DNA of 64,000 bases, taken from the NCBI GenBank assembly GCA_017308235.1, contig JAFKFL010000032.1, forward strand, positions 1-64,000, written 5' to 3'. Source of the stretch: Alphaproteobacteria bacterium (lineage in GTDB: Bacteria > Pseudomonadota > Alphaproteobacteria > Reyranellales > Reyranellaceae). Both the position numbers and the translations under genes were made by a program. The notes below the pieces were generated by a model. The model saw only the letters and a program-made list of their open reading frames with translations. It made no database searches and had not been told where the DNA came from. This document shows positions 1-8,877 of the stretch, one piece after another; positions within the stretch are counted from its first letter, which is position 1, and the number at the start of each line of letters is the position of its first letter.

Positions 1-1593
1 TCGCAGATCGATCCCCGTGCCGACAGCTTCAAACGTAATGCCGAGGCGATGCGTGCGCTGGTCGGCGACCTCAAGGGCCGCGCGGGACAGGTGCAGCTGG
101 GAGGCGGCGAAGCCTCACGCAAACGACACGTGGCGCGCGGCAAGCTCTTGCCGAGGGAGCGGGTGCGAGCGCTGCTCGATCCGGGTTCGCCCTTCCTCGA
201 GATGTCGCCACTTGCTGCCCTCGACATGTACGGCAACGAGGCACCCGGAGCCGGGATCATCACGGGCATCGGCCGGGTAAGCGGCGTCGAATGCGTGATC
301 GTGTGCAATGACGCCACGGTGAAGGGTGGCACTTACTATCCAATGACGGTGAAGAAGCACCTCCGCGCCCAGGAAGTGGCAATGGAGAACCGCCTGCCGT
401 GCCTTTATCTCGTCGATTCGGGTGGCGCCAACCTACCGCAATGGCCGGAAGTGTTTCCCGACAAAACCCATTTCGGCCGGATCTTCTACAATCAGGCCAA
501 CATGTCGGCGCAGGGCATCCCGCAGATCGCCATCGTCATGGGATCTTGCACCGCCGGCGGCGCCTATGTGCCGGCGATGAGCGATGACACGATCATCGTG
601 CGCAAGCAGGGCACGATTTTCCTGGCCGGCCCGCCGCTCGTGAAAGCAGCCATTGGCGAGGTGGTGAGCGCGGAAGATCTGGGCGGTGCGGATGTTCATG
701 CCCGCGTCTCGGGTGTCGCTGACCACTACGCGCACAATGACAGCCATGCGCTCGGCATGGCGCGGCGGATCGTGGCCAACCTCAACTGGAAGAAGCAGCC
801 TTCGGTCTCGCTCCTGCCGCCGGCCGAGCCGCGCCTTGCCGCCGACGAGCTTTACGGTGTCGTGCCGCCCGACGGCCGCACGCCGTTCGACATGCGCGAG
901 GTGATCGCGCGCCTGGTCGACGGCAGCGAGCTCGATGAGTTCAAGCATCTCTACGGGACGACAGTCGTGACCGGATTTGCCCGCATCTGGGGATATCCGA
1001 TCGGCATCGTCGCCAACAATGGCATCCTGTTCAACGAATCGGCGCTGAAGGCGGCACACTTCATCGAACTGTGCGGCCAGCGTGGCATCCCGCTGTTGTT
1101 CCTGCAGAACATCACGGGCTTCATGGTCGGTCGCAAGTACGAGGCAGGCGGTATCGCGCGCGATGGCGCGAAGATGGTGACGGCCGTCTCGACCGTTGCG
1201 GTACCGAAGTTCACGGTGATCGTGGGCGGCAGCTACGGCGCCGGCAACTACGGCATGTGCGGCCGCGCCTACAGCCCGCGCTTCCTCTGGATGTGGCCGT
1301 CGGCGCGCATCTCGGTGATGGGTGGCGAGCAGGCGGCGAGCGTGCTCGCCACCGTGCGACGCGACAATATCGAGGCCAAGGGCGGGCAGTGGTCCAAGGA
1401 GGAGGAGGCGGCCTTCAAGAAGCCGATCCTCGAGCAGTACGACCGCGAGGGTCATCCCTACTATGCGACGGCGCGACTGTGGGACGACGGCATCCTTGAT
1501 CCCGTCGACACTCGCATGGCCCTGGCGCTTGGACTTTCGGCGGCGATGAACCAGCCGATCGGCCCCAGCAAGTTTGGCGTGTTTAGGATGTGA
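1..1593 (+). CDS. mccB: methylcrotonyl-CoA carboxylase, carboxyltransferase (beta) subunit, 5' partial
   Basis: Carboxyltransferase half of 3-methylcrotonyl-CoA carboxylase, which transfers CO2 from carboxybiotin to 3-methylcrotonyl-CoA in leucine and isovalerate breakdown. The frame is open from base 1 (SQIDPRADSFKRNAEAM), so the true start lies just left of the window and only a few residues are missing. The two crotonase-like carboxyltransferase halves are visible: the N half with GSCTAGGAYVPAMSD near residue 180, the C half with NGILFNESALKAAHFIE near 340 and GGSYGAGNYGMCGRAY near 410. The biotin-carrying subunit mccA follows after one gene, which supports MCC over propionyl-CoA carboxylase. 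Seven bases separate it from the next gene, so one transcript is likely. Confidence 0.95.
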   Translation, partial: SQIDPRADSFKRNAEAMRALVGDLKGRAGQVQLGGGEASRKRHVARGKLLPRERVRALLDPGSPFLEMSPLAALDMYGNEAPGAGIITGIGRVSGVECVIVCNDATVKGGTYYPMTVKKHLRAQEVAMENRLPCLYLVDSGGANLPQWPEVFPDKTHFGRIFYNQANMSAQGIPQIAIVMGSCTAGGAYVPAMSDDTIIVRKQGTIFLAGPPLVKAAIGEVVSAEDLGGADVHARVSGVADHYAHNDSHALGMARRIVANLNWKKQPSVSLLPPAEPRLAADELYGVVPPDGRTPFDMREVIARLVDGSELDEFKHLYGTTVVTGFARIWGYPIGIVANNGILFNESALKAAHFIELCGQRGIPLLFLQNITGFMVGRKYEAGGIARDGAKMVTAVSTVAVPKFTVIVGGSYGAGNYGMCGRAYSPRFLWMWPSARISVMGGEQAASVLATVRRDNIEAKGGQWSKEEEAAFKKPILEQYDREGHPYYATARLWDDGILDPVDTRMALALGLSAAMNQPIGPSKFGVFRM

Positions 1594-1600
1594 GCGGCCG

Positions 1601-2383
1601 ATGACCGCGTCCGTTCATACCGCCATCGAAGACGGCATCGCCACACTGACGCTGAGGCGCGGCAAGGAGATGAATTCGCTCGACGCAGCGACGGCGCAAG
1701 CGATCTGCGAGGCCGTCGCGACCTTGGCTTCCGATCCTGCCGTGCGCGTGCTGGTGCTGGCGGGTGAGGGGCCCGCCTTCTCCGCGGGTGGCGATTTCAA
1801 TTGGGTGTTGCAATGGCCTGGTCTCAAGGCGAGTGAGCGCCGGGAAGGCGCCGACGCAATGATGGGGGCGGTTCAGGCGGTCTACGATTTTCCCAAGCCC
1901 TCGATCGCGCGAGTCCATGGTGCAGCGGTGGGCGGCGGCATCGGCCTGATGCTGGCGTGCGACTTCGCGGTCGCTTCCTCGATGGCGCGCTTCGGCCTTA
2001 CTTCGGCACGCAACGGCCTGTTGGCAGCGATCGCCATTCCGGTGCTGATCGAAACGGTAGGCCCGCGCGTGGCCCGCCAGCTCCTGATCCATGGCGGTAC
2101 GTTCGATGCTGCGGAGGCGAGGCGTATCGGTTTGGTCGATCGCGTGGTCGAGCCTGATGCGCTCGACGGGGCCGTCACATCACTTGCGCGGGAGCTGAAG
2201 CTCGGCGCGCCGTCCGTGCAGGCTCTGGTCAAGACGCTCGTGGCCGCAGTCGATTCTTTGCCGCATGATTCAAGGACGGCGGCCATGCTCAGCAAGCACG
2301 TCGCCGATCAATGCATTACCGAAGAAGCGCTCGAAGGCATGCAGGCGTTTCTGGACAAGCGCAAGCCAAGGTGGGCCGCCTGA
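1601..2383 (+). CDS. enoyl-CoA hydratase/isomerase family protein (probable methylglutaconyl-CoA hydratase role)
   Basis: A 260-residue crotonase-fold protein. It carries the oxyanion-hole segments of the family: AGEGPAFSAGGDFNWV near residue 53 and the glycine-rich HGAAVGGGIGLMLACDFAVAS near 105. Lying between mccB and mccA, it is best explained as the 3-methylglutaconyl-CoA hydratase step (the liuC position) of leucine degradation; this is inferred from context, because crotonase substrates cannot be read from sequence alone. The start at 1601 sits 7 bases after the mccB stop and removes a 9-residue extension overlapping mccB. The stop TGA shares a base with the mccA ATG, so the two are translationally coupled. 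Confidence 0.88.
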   Translation: MTASVHTAIEDGIATLTLRRGKEMNSLDAATAQAICEAVATLASDPAVRVLVLAGEGPAFSAGGDFNWVLQWPGLKASERREGADAMMGAVQAVYDFPKPSIARVHGAAVGGGIGLMLACDFAVASSMARFGLTSARNGLLAAIAIPVLIETVGPRVARQLLIHGGTFDAAEARRIGLVDRVVEPDALDGAVTSLARELKLGAPSVQALVKTLVAAVDSLPHDSRTAAMLSKHVADQCITEEALEGMQAFLDKRKPRWAA

Positions 2384-4401
2384 TGTTCTCCAAGATCCTG
2401 ATCGCCAACCGTGGCGAGATCGCCTGTCGGGTCATCAAGACGGCACGGCGACTCGGCATCAAGACGGTCGCGGTTTATTCCGACGCCGATGCCGAGGCCC
2501 GTCATGTCGCGATGGCGGACGAGGCGATCCATATCGGCCCATCGCCGGCGCGAGAAAGCTACCTCGTCGCTGACAAGATCGTCGACGCAGCCAAACGTAC
2601 GGGCGCCGAGGCCATCCATCCCGGTTACGGCTTCCTGTCGGAGAATGCCGGCTTTGCCGAGGCGTGTGCCAAGGCGGGCATCGTCTTCATTGGCCCGCCG
2701 ACCGCCGCGATCCGCGCCATGGGCTCCAAGAGTGAGGCCAAGAAGATCATGGAGAAGGCCGGTGTGCCGCTGGTGCCTGGCTATCATGGCGACGACCAGT
2801 CGCCCGAGCTTCTGGCGAAGGAGGCGAAACGCATCGGCTTTCCGGTGCTGATCAAGGCTTCGGCCGGGGGTGGCGGCAAGGGCATGCGCGTGGTCGAGGG
2901 TGCGGCCAAGTTCGCCGACGCGCTGGCGGGCGCCAAGCGCGAGGCCAAGGCCTCGTTTGCCGATGATCATGTGCTGATCGAAAAATATCTGACGCGACCG
3001 CGCCATATCGAGATCCAAGTCTTTGCCGACACGCACGGCAACTGCCTTTATCTCTTCGAGCGCGATTGCTCGATTCAGCGACGGCACCAGAAGGTGATCG
3101 AGGAGGCGCCGGCACCTGACATGGACCCGGCTCGCCGGAAGGCGATGGGCGATGCGGCGGTCGCGGCAGCCAAAGCGATTGGCTACGTCGGCGCCGGTAC
3201 TGTCGAGTTCATCGCCGACCAAGACGGCACCTTCTACTTCATGGAGATGAACACCCGCCTGCAGGTCGAGCATCCGGTAACCGAGGCTATCACCGGCCAG
3301 GATTTGGTCGAATGGCAGCTTGTCGTCGCTGCAGGCCGGAAGATGCCGCGCTCGCAGGACCAACTCGCAATTGACGGTCACGCGGTCGAGGTTCGGCTCT
3401 ATGCCGAGGATCCGGCGCGCAATTTCCTGCCATCGACCGGTACGCTTGTGCATCTGCGCCTGCCCGAGGAAGGCCCAAACATTCGTGTCGACACTGGTGT
3501 GCGCGAGGGCGATACCGTGACGCCGTTCTACGATCCCATGATCGCCAAGGTGATCGTGCATGACCGTGACCGGACATCCGCGATGCGCCGCATGGCGGTG
3601 TTGATGGGCGAGACCGAGGTCGTGGGCGTGACGACCAATGCCGGATTGCTGAAGGCGCTCTGCGCGCATCCAGCCTTCGTGGGCGGCGAGGTCGATACCG
3701 GCTTCATCGAGCGCCATCATGATCAACTCTTCGCCAAGCCGGCGCCGGCAAGTGATCGGACCATCGCCATCGCGACCCTGGCGCGTCTGGTCGAGTGGCA
3801 TGACGCAGCGCCATCATCGCCAGGCGATCCCTATTCGCCGTGGGGCGCACAGAATGGCTTCCGCCTGCTCGGAGAGGGTCACGATGAAGTGCGCTGGAAG
3901 GACGGCGAGCGCGAGGTGACGGTGCAGGCTTATCATCGCCGCGACGGCAGCATCGGCTTGACCTTGCCGGGCGGCACCCTGGAAGCGCGGGTGCGGCATG
4001 CCGACGACGGCCGGCTCGCAGTGTTGCTCGCCGGCGAGACTTTCACGGCGGCCGCCGTGCCTCGCGCAGCCAACGACGGCGGTGTCGACTACACGGTGTT
4101 TGCCGACGGCAACCAACGTCGCCTCCGCTTGGTCGATCCGCTCGACGTGACGCAATACGAGGCTGTCGGGGCAAGCGAAGGTTCGATGCGCTCGCCGCTG
4201 CCCGGCAAGATCATCGACCTTCGGGTCAAGGTCGGCGACACCGTGAGCAAGGGCCAGGCACTCCTTGTGCTCGAGGCGATGAAGATGGAGCACACCCTCA
4301 CCGCACCGGCCGACGGCAAAGTCAAAGCAGTGCGCTATGGCATCGGTGAGCAGGTCGCCGAGGGAGCCGAACTGGTCGAGTTCGACGACACGGAAAGTTG
4401 A
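2383..4401 (+). CDS. mccA: methylcrotonyl-CoA carboxylase, biotin-containing (alpha) subunit
   Basis: 672-residue alpha subunit carrying biotin carboxylase and biotin carrier domains. The N-terminal domain opens with FSKILIANRGEIACRVI; ATP-grasp motifs include the glycine-rich loop SAGGGGKGMRVV and EMNTRLQVEHPVTE near residue 290. The C-terminal carrier has the biotinylation motif EAMKMEHT, with the modified lysine at about residue 634. The length is typical of MCC/PCC alpha chains. The start overlaps the previous stop by one base. With mccB it would form the complete carboxylase. Alternatives are propionyl- or geranyl-CoA carboxylase; the crotonase gene in between favours MCC. Confidence 0.94.
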   Translation: MFSKILIANRGEIACRVIKTARRLGIKTVAVYSDADAEARHVAMADEAIHIGPSPARESYLVADKIVDAAKRTGAEAIHPGYGFLSENAGFAEACAKAGIVFIGPPTAAIRAMGSKSEAKKIMEKAGVPLVPGYHGDDQSPELLAKEAKRIGFPVLIKASAGGGGKGMRVVEGAAKFADALAGAKREAKASFADDHVLIEKYLTRPRHIEIQVFADTHGNCLYLFERDCSIQRRHQKVIEEAPAPDMDPARRKAMGDAAVAAAKAIGYVGAGTVEFIADQDGTFYFMEMNTRLQVEHPVTEAITGQDLVEWQLVVAAGRKMPRSQDQLAIDGHAVEVRLYAEDPARNFLPSTGTLVHLRLPEEGPNIRVDTGVREGDTVTPFYDPMIAKVIVHDRDRTSAMRRMAVLMGETEVVGVTTNAGLLKALCAHPAFVGGEVDTGFIERHHDQLFAKPAPASDRTIAIATLARLVEWHDAAPSSPGDPYSPWGAQNGFRLLGEGHDEVRWKDGEREVTVQAYHRRDGSIGLTLPGGTLEARVRHADDGRLAVLLAGETFTAAAVPRAANDGGVDYTVFADGNQRRLRLVDPLDVTQYEAVGASEGSMRSPLPGKIIDLRVKVGDTVSKGQALLVLEAMKMEHTLTAPADGKVKAVRYGIGEQVAEGAELVEFDDTES

Positions 4402-4430
4402 ATTCACGCACTAGTGTAGGCGATGTGTTT

Positions 4431-4448
4431 GTCCCTTCCGGCAGGGAC
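4431..4448 (+). terminator. short hairpin after mccA
   Basis: A perfect 6-bp stem (GTCCCT, loop TCCGGC, AGGGAC) lies 30 bases after the mccA stop. No T-run follows, so it is only a weak candidate for ending the mcc transcript or for stabilising its 3' end. The rest of the gap to 4508 shows nothing convincing. Confidence 0.25.
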
Positions 4449-4508
4449 GTGTGCAACCTTCGATATGGGCGAGCGTAACGAACGGACATAGTCGCCCGCG
4501 GGGTTGGA

Positions 4509-5831
4509 ATGTCGGACGTAGTCGATGCTCGCTCGTTGTCGAGCGTAAAGAGCGGGCCATTGGCCCATCCGTGGCTTCAGCTCGCTATCGGCATCCTCTG
4601 CATGGCGATGATCGCCAACCTGCAATATGGCTGGACGCTGTTCGTCGGACCGATCGACGCCAAGCACCATTGGGGGCGCGTCGCCATTCAGGTGGCGTTC
4701 ACGATCTTTGTCGTCGCCGAGACTTGGCTCGTGCCGATCAAGTCATGGTTCGTCGATCGCCATAGTCCGCGGCTGGTGGTTTCGGTGGGCGGCGTCCTCG
4801 TCGCGATCGCCTGGGCCGTCAACTCTTTGGCCGATTCGCTCTTCCTGCTCTACCTCGGGGCTGCGATTGGCGGTGCCGGGGCGGCAGCAGTCTATGGGAG
4901 CTGCGTCGGCAATGCGCTCAAATGGTTCCCCCGCCGTCGCGGACTCGCCGCCGGTCTGACGGCGGCAGGCTTCGGCGCCGGTGCGGCGCTTACGGTCGTT
5001 CCAATTGCCGACATGATCGACAGCAGAGGTTACGAGGCGGCTTTCCTCTATTTCGGATTGGGGCAGGGCATCGTCATCCTGCTGGCGGCGACATTGCTGC
5101 GCAAACCGACCGACCAGGAGATGGCCGCTGCGGGCCGCCGCCGCTCGACAACGGATGACACCGGACCGGCGGAAGTGCTGCGCACGCCGGTCTTCTGGGC
5201 GATGTATCTGACTTTCGTCCTCATCGCCTCAGGCGGACTGATGGCGGCGGCGCAGATCGCCCCGATCGCCAAGGATTTCAAGCTCGACCATGCGCCGGTC
5301 AGTCTTCTGGGCCTGACGATGCCGGCCCTGACCTTCGCGATCTCGCTCGACCGGATCTTCGACGGTTTCGGTCGGCCGTTCTTCGGCTGGGTATCGGACA
5401 AGATCGGTCGCGAGGTGACGATGTTCGGCGCCTTCGCGACCTGCGCGCTCGCGATGCTGCTGCTCGACCGCTACGGCGCCGATCCGACCATCTTCGTCCT
5501 GACCACGGCCTTGTTCTTCCTGGCGTTCGGCGAGATCTACAGTCTCTTCCCTGCGACCTGCGGCGACACGTTCGGGGCGACCTATGCCTCAACCAACGCA
5601 GGCATGCTCTACACTGCCAAAGGGACGGCCTCGCTGGTCGTGCCCCTTGCCGGGAGCATCGCCGCCTCGAGGGGTTGGCACGCCGTTTTCATGCTCGCCA
5701 TGGTGTTTAGCCTGATGGCCGCTCTTCTGGCGCTGTTCGTCGTGAGGCCTTTGCGTGCCAAGTTCCTGGCGGCGCATCTTCCGATGCCGGCGACTGTCAC
5801 CGCGCACGGCGGCCGAACAGATCAAAAGTGA
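4509..5831 (+). CDS. MFS transporter, oxalate/formate antiporter-like
   Basis: 440-residue membrane protein with about 12 hydrophobic segments. The opening LQYGWTLFVGPIDAKHHW resembles the first helix and loop of the oxalate:formate antiporter (OxlT/OFA) branch of the major facilitator superfamily, as does GRPFFGWVSDKIGRE in the mid region (the MFS loop motif). It probably exchanges or imports a small carboxylate; the substrate is not fixed by sequence. No oxalyl-CoA genes lie nearby, so oxalate is not assured. The 3' end overlaps the convergent LysR gene by about 35 bases. The start has only a weak GGTTGGA upstream. Confidence 0.85.
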   Translation: MSDVVDARSLSSVKSGPLAHPWLQLAIGILCMAMIANLQYGWTLFVGPIDAKHHWGRVAIQVAFTIFVVAETWLVPIKSWFVDRHSPRLVVSVGGVLVAIAWAVNSLADSLFLLYLGAAIGGAGAAAVYGSCVGNALKWFPRRRGLAAGLTAAGFGAGAALTVVPIADMIDSRGYEAAFLYFGLGQGIVILLAATLLRKPTDQEMAAAGRRRSTTDDTGPAEVLRTPVFWAMYLTFVLIASGGLMAAAQIAPIAKDFKLDHAPVSLLGLTMPALTFAISLDRIFDGFGRPFFGWVSDKIGREVTMFGAFATCALAMLLLDRYGADPTIFVLTTALFFLAFGEIYSLFPATCGDTFGATYASTNAGMLYTAKGTASLVVPLAGSIAASRGWHAVFMLAMVFSLMAALLALFVVRPLRAKFLAAHLPMPATVTAHGGRTDQK

Positions 5832-6735
5832 GGGATCGCAGCCAGCGATGGCCGTCATCGCGGTGATACCGTTCATGCCAATACTGCGCGATCTCGATGC
5901 GCGGCAGGGCGACCGGGCAGTCGAAGGCAACGAGATCGAGCGGTTCGGCGAAGCGCCGGGCAAGGTTGGCCGGCAAGGTGGCGATGCCGTCGGTCTCCGT
6001 CGCGACGCTGGCGGCGGCGACGAAGCTCGGTACCTGCAGGAGAACGTTGCTTGGCCGTACCTCGCCGGCCAATGCGGCTTGCGCGGCACGGTGAGCGGCA
6101 TGACCGACGTCCGAGGCCGTCACCAGGATGTGCTGCTCGCCAAGAAAGCCGTTGCGTGATCGTGCCTTGGCGAGGCGGGGATGGGATTTGCGCGCGACGC
6201 TGAGGTAGCCGTCGGAATAGAGCCGCTGGCGCCGCAGGTGCCGTGCTGCCTTGGGGTAGGCGCCGAGCGCGAGGTCGGCTTCGCCAGTCTGCAGCTTTGC
6301 TTCAAGCTGATGGGATTGCAGCGGCACCGCCCGCACCCCGACGTTGGGCGCAACCGCGGCGATGCGAGCAACCACCGGCGGCAGGAAATGGATCATGCCG
6401 ACGTCGGTCAGCAGCAGGCTGAACAGGCGGTCCGATCGTGACGGGTCGAAGACCGCGGCCGCGGCACGAAGATCGTCGGCCGCGGCCAGCAGCGTGTGCA
6501 GGCGGTGAGCCAGGTCGAGCATCCGGCTGGTCGGTTGCATGGCCTGGCCGTCGCGCACGAAGAGCGGATCGGCGAACTGTTCGCGCAGCCGTTTCAGCAC
6601 CTTGCTGACAGCGGGCTGGCTTGTGCCCATCAGCTGCGACGCGCGGGTGATGCTGCGCTCGTCCAGCAGCGTCATGAGCATGTGCAGCTCGGTCAGGTTC
6701 AAATCGGAGTATGCCATTGTAGCCATGTCGATCAT
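5797..6735 (-). CDS. LysR family transcriptional regulator
   Basis: About 312 residues. The N-terminal winged helix-turn-helix is clear: LTELHMLMTLLDERSITRASQLMGTSQPAVSKVLKR split over residues 14-50, followed by a LysR substrate-binding domain. It resembles the NodD/LeuO-like group with FADPLFVRDGQAMQPT after the helix-turn-helix. ATG codons at 6735, 6726 and 6717 are all possible starts; none has a strong ribosome site. The gene is divergent from the binding-protein-like gene at 6823, with a palindrome in the 87-base gap, so it probably controls that gene and itself. Its 3' end overlaps the convergent MFS gene. Confidence 0.9.
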   Translation of the reverse strand: MIDMATMAYSDLNLTELHMLMTLLDERSITRASQLMGTSQPAVSKVLKRLREQFADPLFVRDGQAMQPTSRMLDLAHRLHTLLAAADDLRAAAAVFDPSRSDRLFSLLLTDVGMIHFLPPVVARIAAVAPNVGVRAVPLQSHQLEAKLQTGEADLALGAYPKAARHLRRQRLYSDGYLSVARKSHPRLAKARSRNGFLGEQHILVTASDVGHAAHRAAQAALAGEVRPSNVLLQVPSFVAAASVATETDGIATLPANLARRFAEPLDLVAFDCPVALPRIEIAQYWHERYHRDDGHRWLRSLTFDLFGRRAR

Positions 6736-6763
6736 GTCCTAATTGACATGGTTACCATGACAT
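6724..6763. promoter_or_regulatory. candidate LysR operator in divergent promoter
   Basis: Between and slightly inside the two divergent genes lie four related half-sites: CATGTC at 6724 and 6733, GACATG at 6745, and ATGACAT at 6757. Two of them form the perfect palindrome CATGGTTACCATG at 6747-6759. An inverted ATGTC...GACAT pair spans 6734-6749. LysR proteins typically bind such dyads in divergent promoters. The first half-sites overlap the possible start codons of the LysR gene, which fits autorepression. Confidence 0.5.
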
Positions 6764-6822
6764 CCGCGGCGTAGGCTTCTGTCAATGCAGCAGGCCGCAT
6801 TGCCGGCCTTCAGGAGGACGCC

Positions 6823-7704
6823 ATGGCCAAGTTCGTCATCGAGCCGCACTTTCGTCTTCAGGAGTGGGTGGCCGAGGAAAAGGGCTATTTCCGCGCCGAA
6901 GGCCTCGACTATGAGTTCAGGGAACTGATCCGGTCGACTGGCGGGCAACATCACAACAAGGGCCCCCAGGGCGCGTTCCAGAGCATCGAAAAGGGGCGCG
7001 AGGCCGATGTGAGCTGCGCTTGCCACTGGACGGTGAACGTGGCGGCGTCGAAGGGGCACGCCAAGCTTTTTGCTGACGCCTATTCGGTCGCGCCGGCGGG
7101 TGTCTTCGTGCCTGCCGATTCGCCGATCCGCACCCCGGCCGACCTCGCCGGCGTTCCGATCTCGGTCGGTTTTCAGTCTGGAAGTCACTACGCGACCATC
7201 CAGGCGCTGGAACAATACATGCCGGCCAAGGAGATCAACCTCACCTTCGAGGACGGCATGCTGTTCCGCCGCCTCGAGCTTCTGGTCGATGGCAAAAGCC
7301 GGGCGGCGGCGCTGTTCAGTGGGCCGTATTATCTTGCCGAGCAGCTCGGCTTCCGGAAAGTGATCGACACCACCTTCATGATCGCCGCCATGATCAATGG
7401 CTCGCCCGATCCTGAGGCTGTGCGACGCTATTACCGGGCTCTCAAGCGGGCGCAGCGCGACATCGATCTGCGTCCGGAGCGCTACACTCACTACTATGTG
7501 AAGGAATTTCCCGAGCGCTATCACGCCCTGATGGATACCAGGCGCTGGGGCCCCGGCGAGCGGATCGTGTTCGAGAGCTACTCCAGAGAAGTTTACCAGG
7601 AGTCGTTCGACTGGATCGCCCAGCATGAGATTTTTGCCGAAGGTCGGATGGGCTCTGGCGACTACGACAAGGCGACAGTCTCCTTTACCGCGAACGCCGA
7701 TTAG
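6823..7704 (+). CDS. substrate-binding-protein-like (NMT1/SsuA-type fold), no signal peptide
   Basis: 293 residues resembling the periplasmic type II binding proteins of nitrate/taurine/thiamine-precursor importers: LQEWVAEEKGYFRAEGLDYEF at the N-terminus (split here as start and end of one lobe strand), SPIRTPADLAGVPISVGFQSG in the hinge region, and ADLAG-type motifs. Unusually, the protein starts directly with the first strand (MAKFVIEPHFRLQEW) after a strong AGGAGG site, so it has no export signal and should be cytoplasmic. There are no permease or ATPase genes next to it. It may be an enzyme or sensor built on this fold, as with the decarboxylases and Thi5-type enzymes that share it. Function unknown. 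Flanked by LysR genes on both sides. Confidence 0.75.
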   Translation: MAKFVIEPHFRLQEWVAEEKGYFRAEGLDYEFRELIRSTGGQHHNKGPQGAFQSIEKGREADVSCACHWTVNVAASKGHAKLFADAYSVAPAGVFVPADSPIRTPADLAGVPISVGFQSGSHYATIQALEQYMPAKEINLTFEDGMLFRRLELLVDGKSRAAALFSGPYYLAEQLGFRKVIDTTFMIAAMINGSPDPEAVRRYYRALKRAQRDIDLRPERYTHYYVKEFPERYHALMDTRRWGPGERIVFESYSREVYQESFDWIAQHEIFAEGRMGSGDYDKATVSFTANAD

Positions 7705-7833
7705 CATTGGGCGTCTGGCTGGTTGTCGGTCGCGATAGCGGGAGCCCCTCGAGCCCGATTGGGTGGAACAGCTCTGCGGTCTGGATCGCTACGGCATAGA
7801 CAGGCGGGCGCCGCGTCGGTCAAATGCGCGGCC

Positions 7834-8754
7834 ATGCCCCTAAGGTTCGATCTGCTCACCTTGAAGCTGTATGCCGCCGTGGTGGAGGAAGGCAGCATTG
7901 CGGCCGCCGCGACGCGTGAACGTGTCGCCGCGTCGGCCATCAGCAAGCGCATTTCCGATCTGGAAAGTTCGCTGCGCCTCCCTTTGCTGACGAGGATGCG
8001 TCGCGGCGTCAAGCCGACCGAGGTGGGCAGGGCCCTGCTGCACCATGCCCGGAGCATCCTGCGCGAGGTGAACGAACTCGACGACGAGCTTTCCGGTTAC
8101 GCCCGGGGAACACGCGGCCACGTGCGGATCCTGACGAACGAGACCTGCATCTTCAGTTTCCTGCCCGAGGAGCTGGGCGAATTCCTGAAGCGAAACCCCC
8201 GCATCAAGGTGGAGCTGAAAGTCGCGGTCAGCGCGGTGATCGTGAAGGCCATCGCCGACAACATGGCCGATGTCGGCCTCTTCACCGGCGGTGCGTCGGC
8301 CGACGATGTGACAGTGCTGCCGTATCATCAGGATGCGCTGGTCGCCGTCGTGCCGACCCGCCATCCGCTGACCCGGCGGCGCAAGGTCAAGCTGGCCGAC
8401 TTGCTCGAGTACGACCTGATCGAGCAGGATCGGCGCAGCACGATTGAGCTGCTGGTTCTGGCCGCGGCTGCGCGGCTCGGCCGGCCGATGAAGGTGCGCG
8501 TGCGAGTGGAAAGCTTCGACGCCATGTGCCGCATGGTTTCGGTGGGACTGGGCATCGGCATCATGCCAAGGCCGTTTCCGCAACGACTGGGCAAGTCGAT
8601 GGGAATCTGCGCGTTGCAGCTTGACGAACCGTGGGCGGCGCGCGAACACAAGATCTGCGTGCGGAACCTGACGGCGGCGTCCGGTCCGGTCCGGTTGCTG
8701 GTGACTCATTTGATGCAATCGGCAGGTCGCACGGCCAATTTGGTGCCATCGTGA
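7834..8754 (+). CDS. LysR family transcriptional regulator
   Basis: 306 residues. The N-terminal helix-turn-helix is FDLLTLKLYAAVVEEGSIAA (residues 4-23) continuing into AISKRISDLESSLRLPLLTR; the C-terminal part is a LysR co-inducer domain, GIGIMPRPFP near residue 240. The ATG at 7834 is chosen because it places the helix-turn-helix at the usual distance from the N-terminus; a longer frame from 7723 would add an arginine-rich extension unlike the family. It lies 129 bases after the binding-protein-like gene on the same strand. It might act on either that gene or the downstream transporter cluster. Confidence 0.88.
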   Translation: MPLRFDLLTLKLYAAVVEEGSIAAAATRERVAASAISKRISDLESSLRLPLLTRMRRGVKPTEVGRALLHHARSILREVNELDDELSGYARGTRGHVRILTNETCIFSFLPEELGEFLKRNPRIKVELKVAVSAVIVKAIADNMADVGLFTGGASADDVTVLPYHQDALVAVVPTRHPLTRRRKVKLADLLEYDLIEQDRRSTIELLVLAAAARLGRPMKVRVRVESFDAMCRMVSVGLGIGIMPRPFPQRLGKSMGICALQLDEPWAAREHKICVRNLTAASGPVRLLVTHLMQSAGRTANLVPS

Positions 8755-8877
8755 CTCGCGATGCCACGTGGTCAAATTTACGATTTCAGCCCCCAACCGG
8801 ACGCCCGTAGGGTTCCCGCCGGGCAAAAGTGCTGAACCGCTGAAAATTAGACCCACACGTTTCCGGGAGTATCCGCC

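Noticed and set aside
433..1455. 340-codon open frame on the minus strand across mccB
   Set aside because: It is the antisense shadow of a clear carboxyltransferase gene in GC-rich DNA; its sequence is Arg/His-rich and family-less.
2308..3801. 497-codon open frame opposite mccA
   Set aside because: Shadow frame with His/Arg-rich composition; the plus strand encodes an intact biotin carboxylase.
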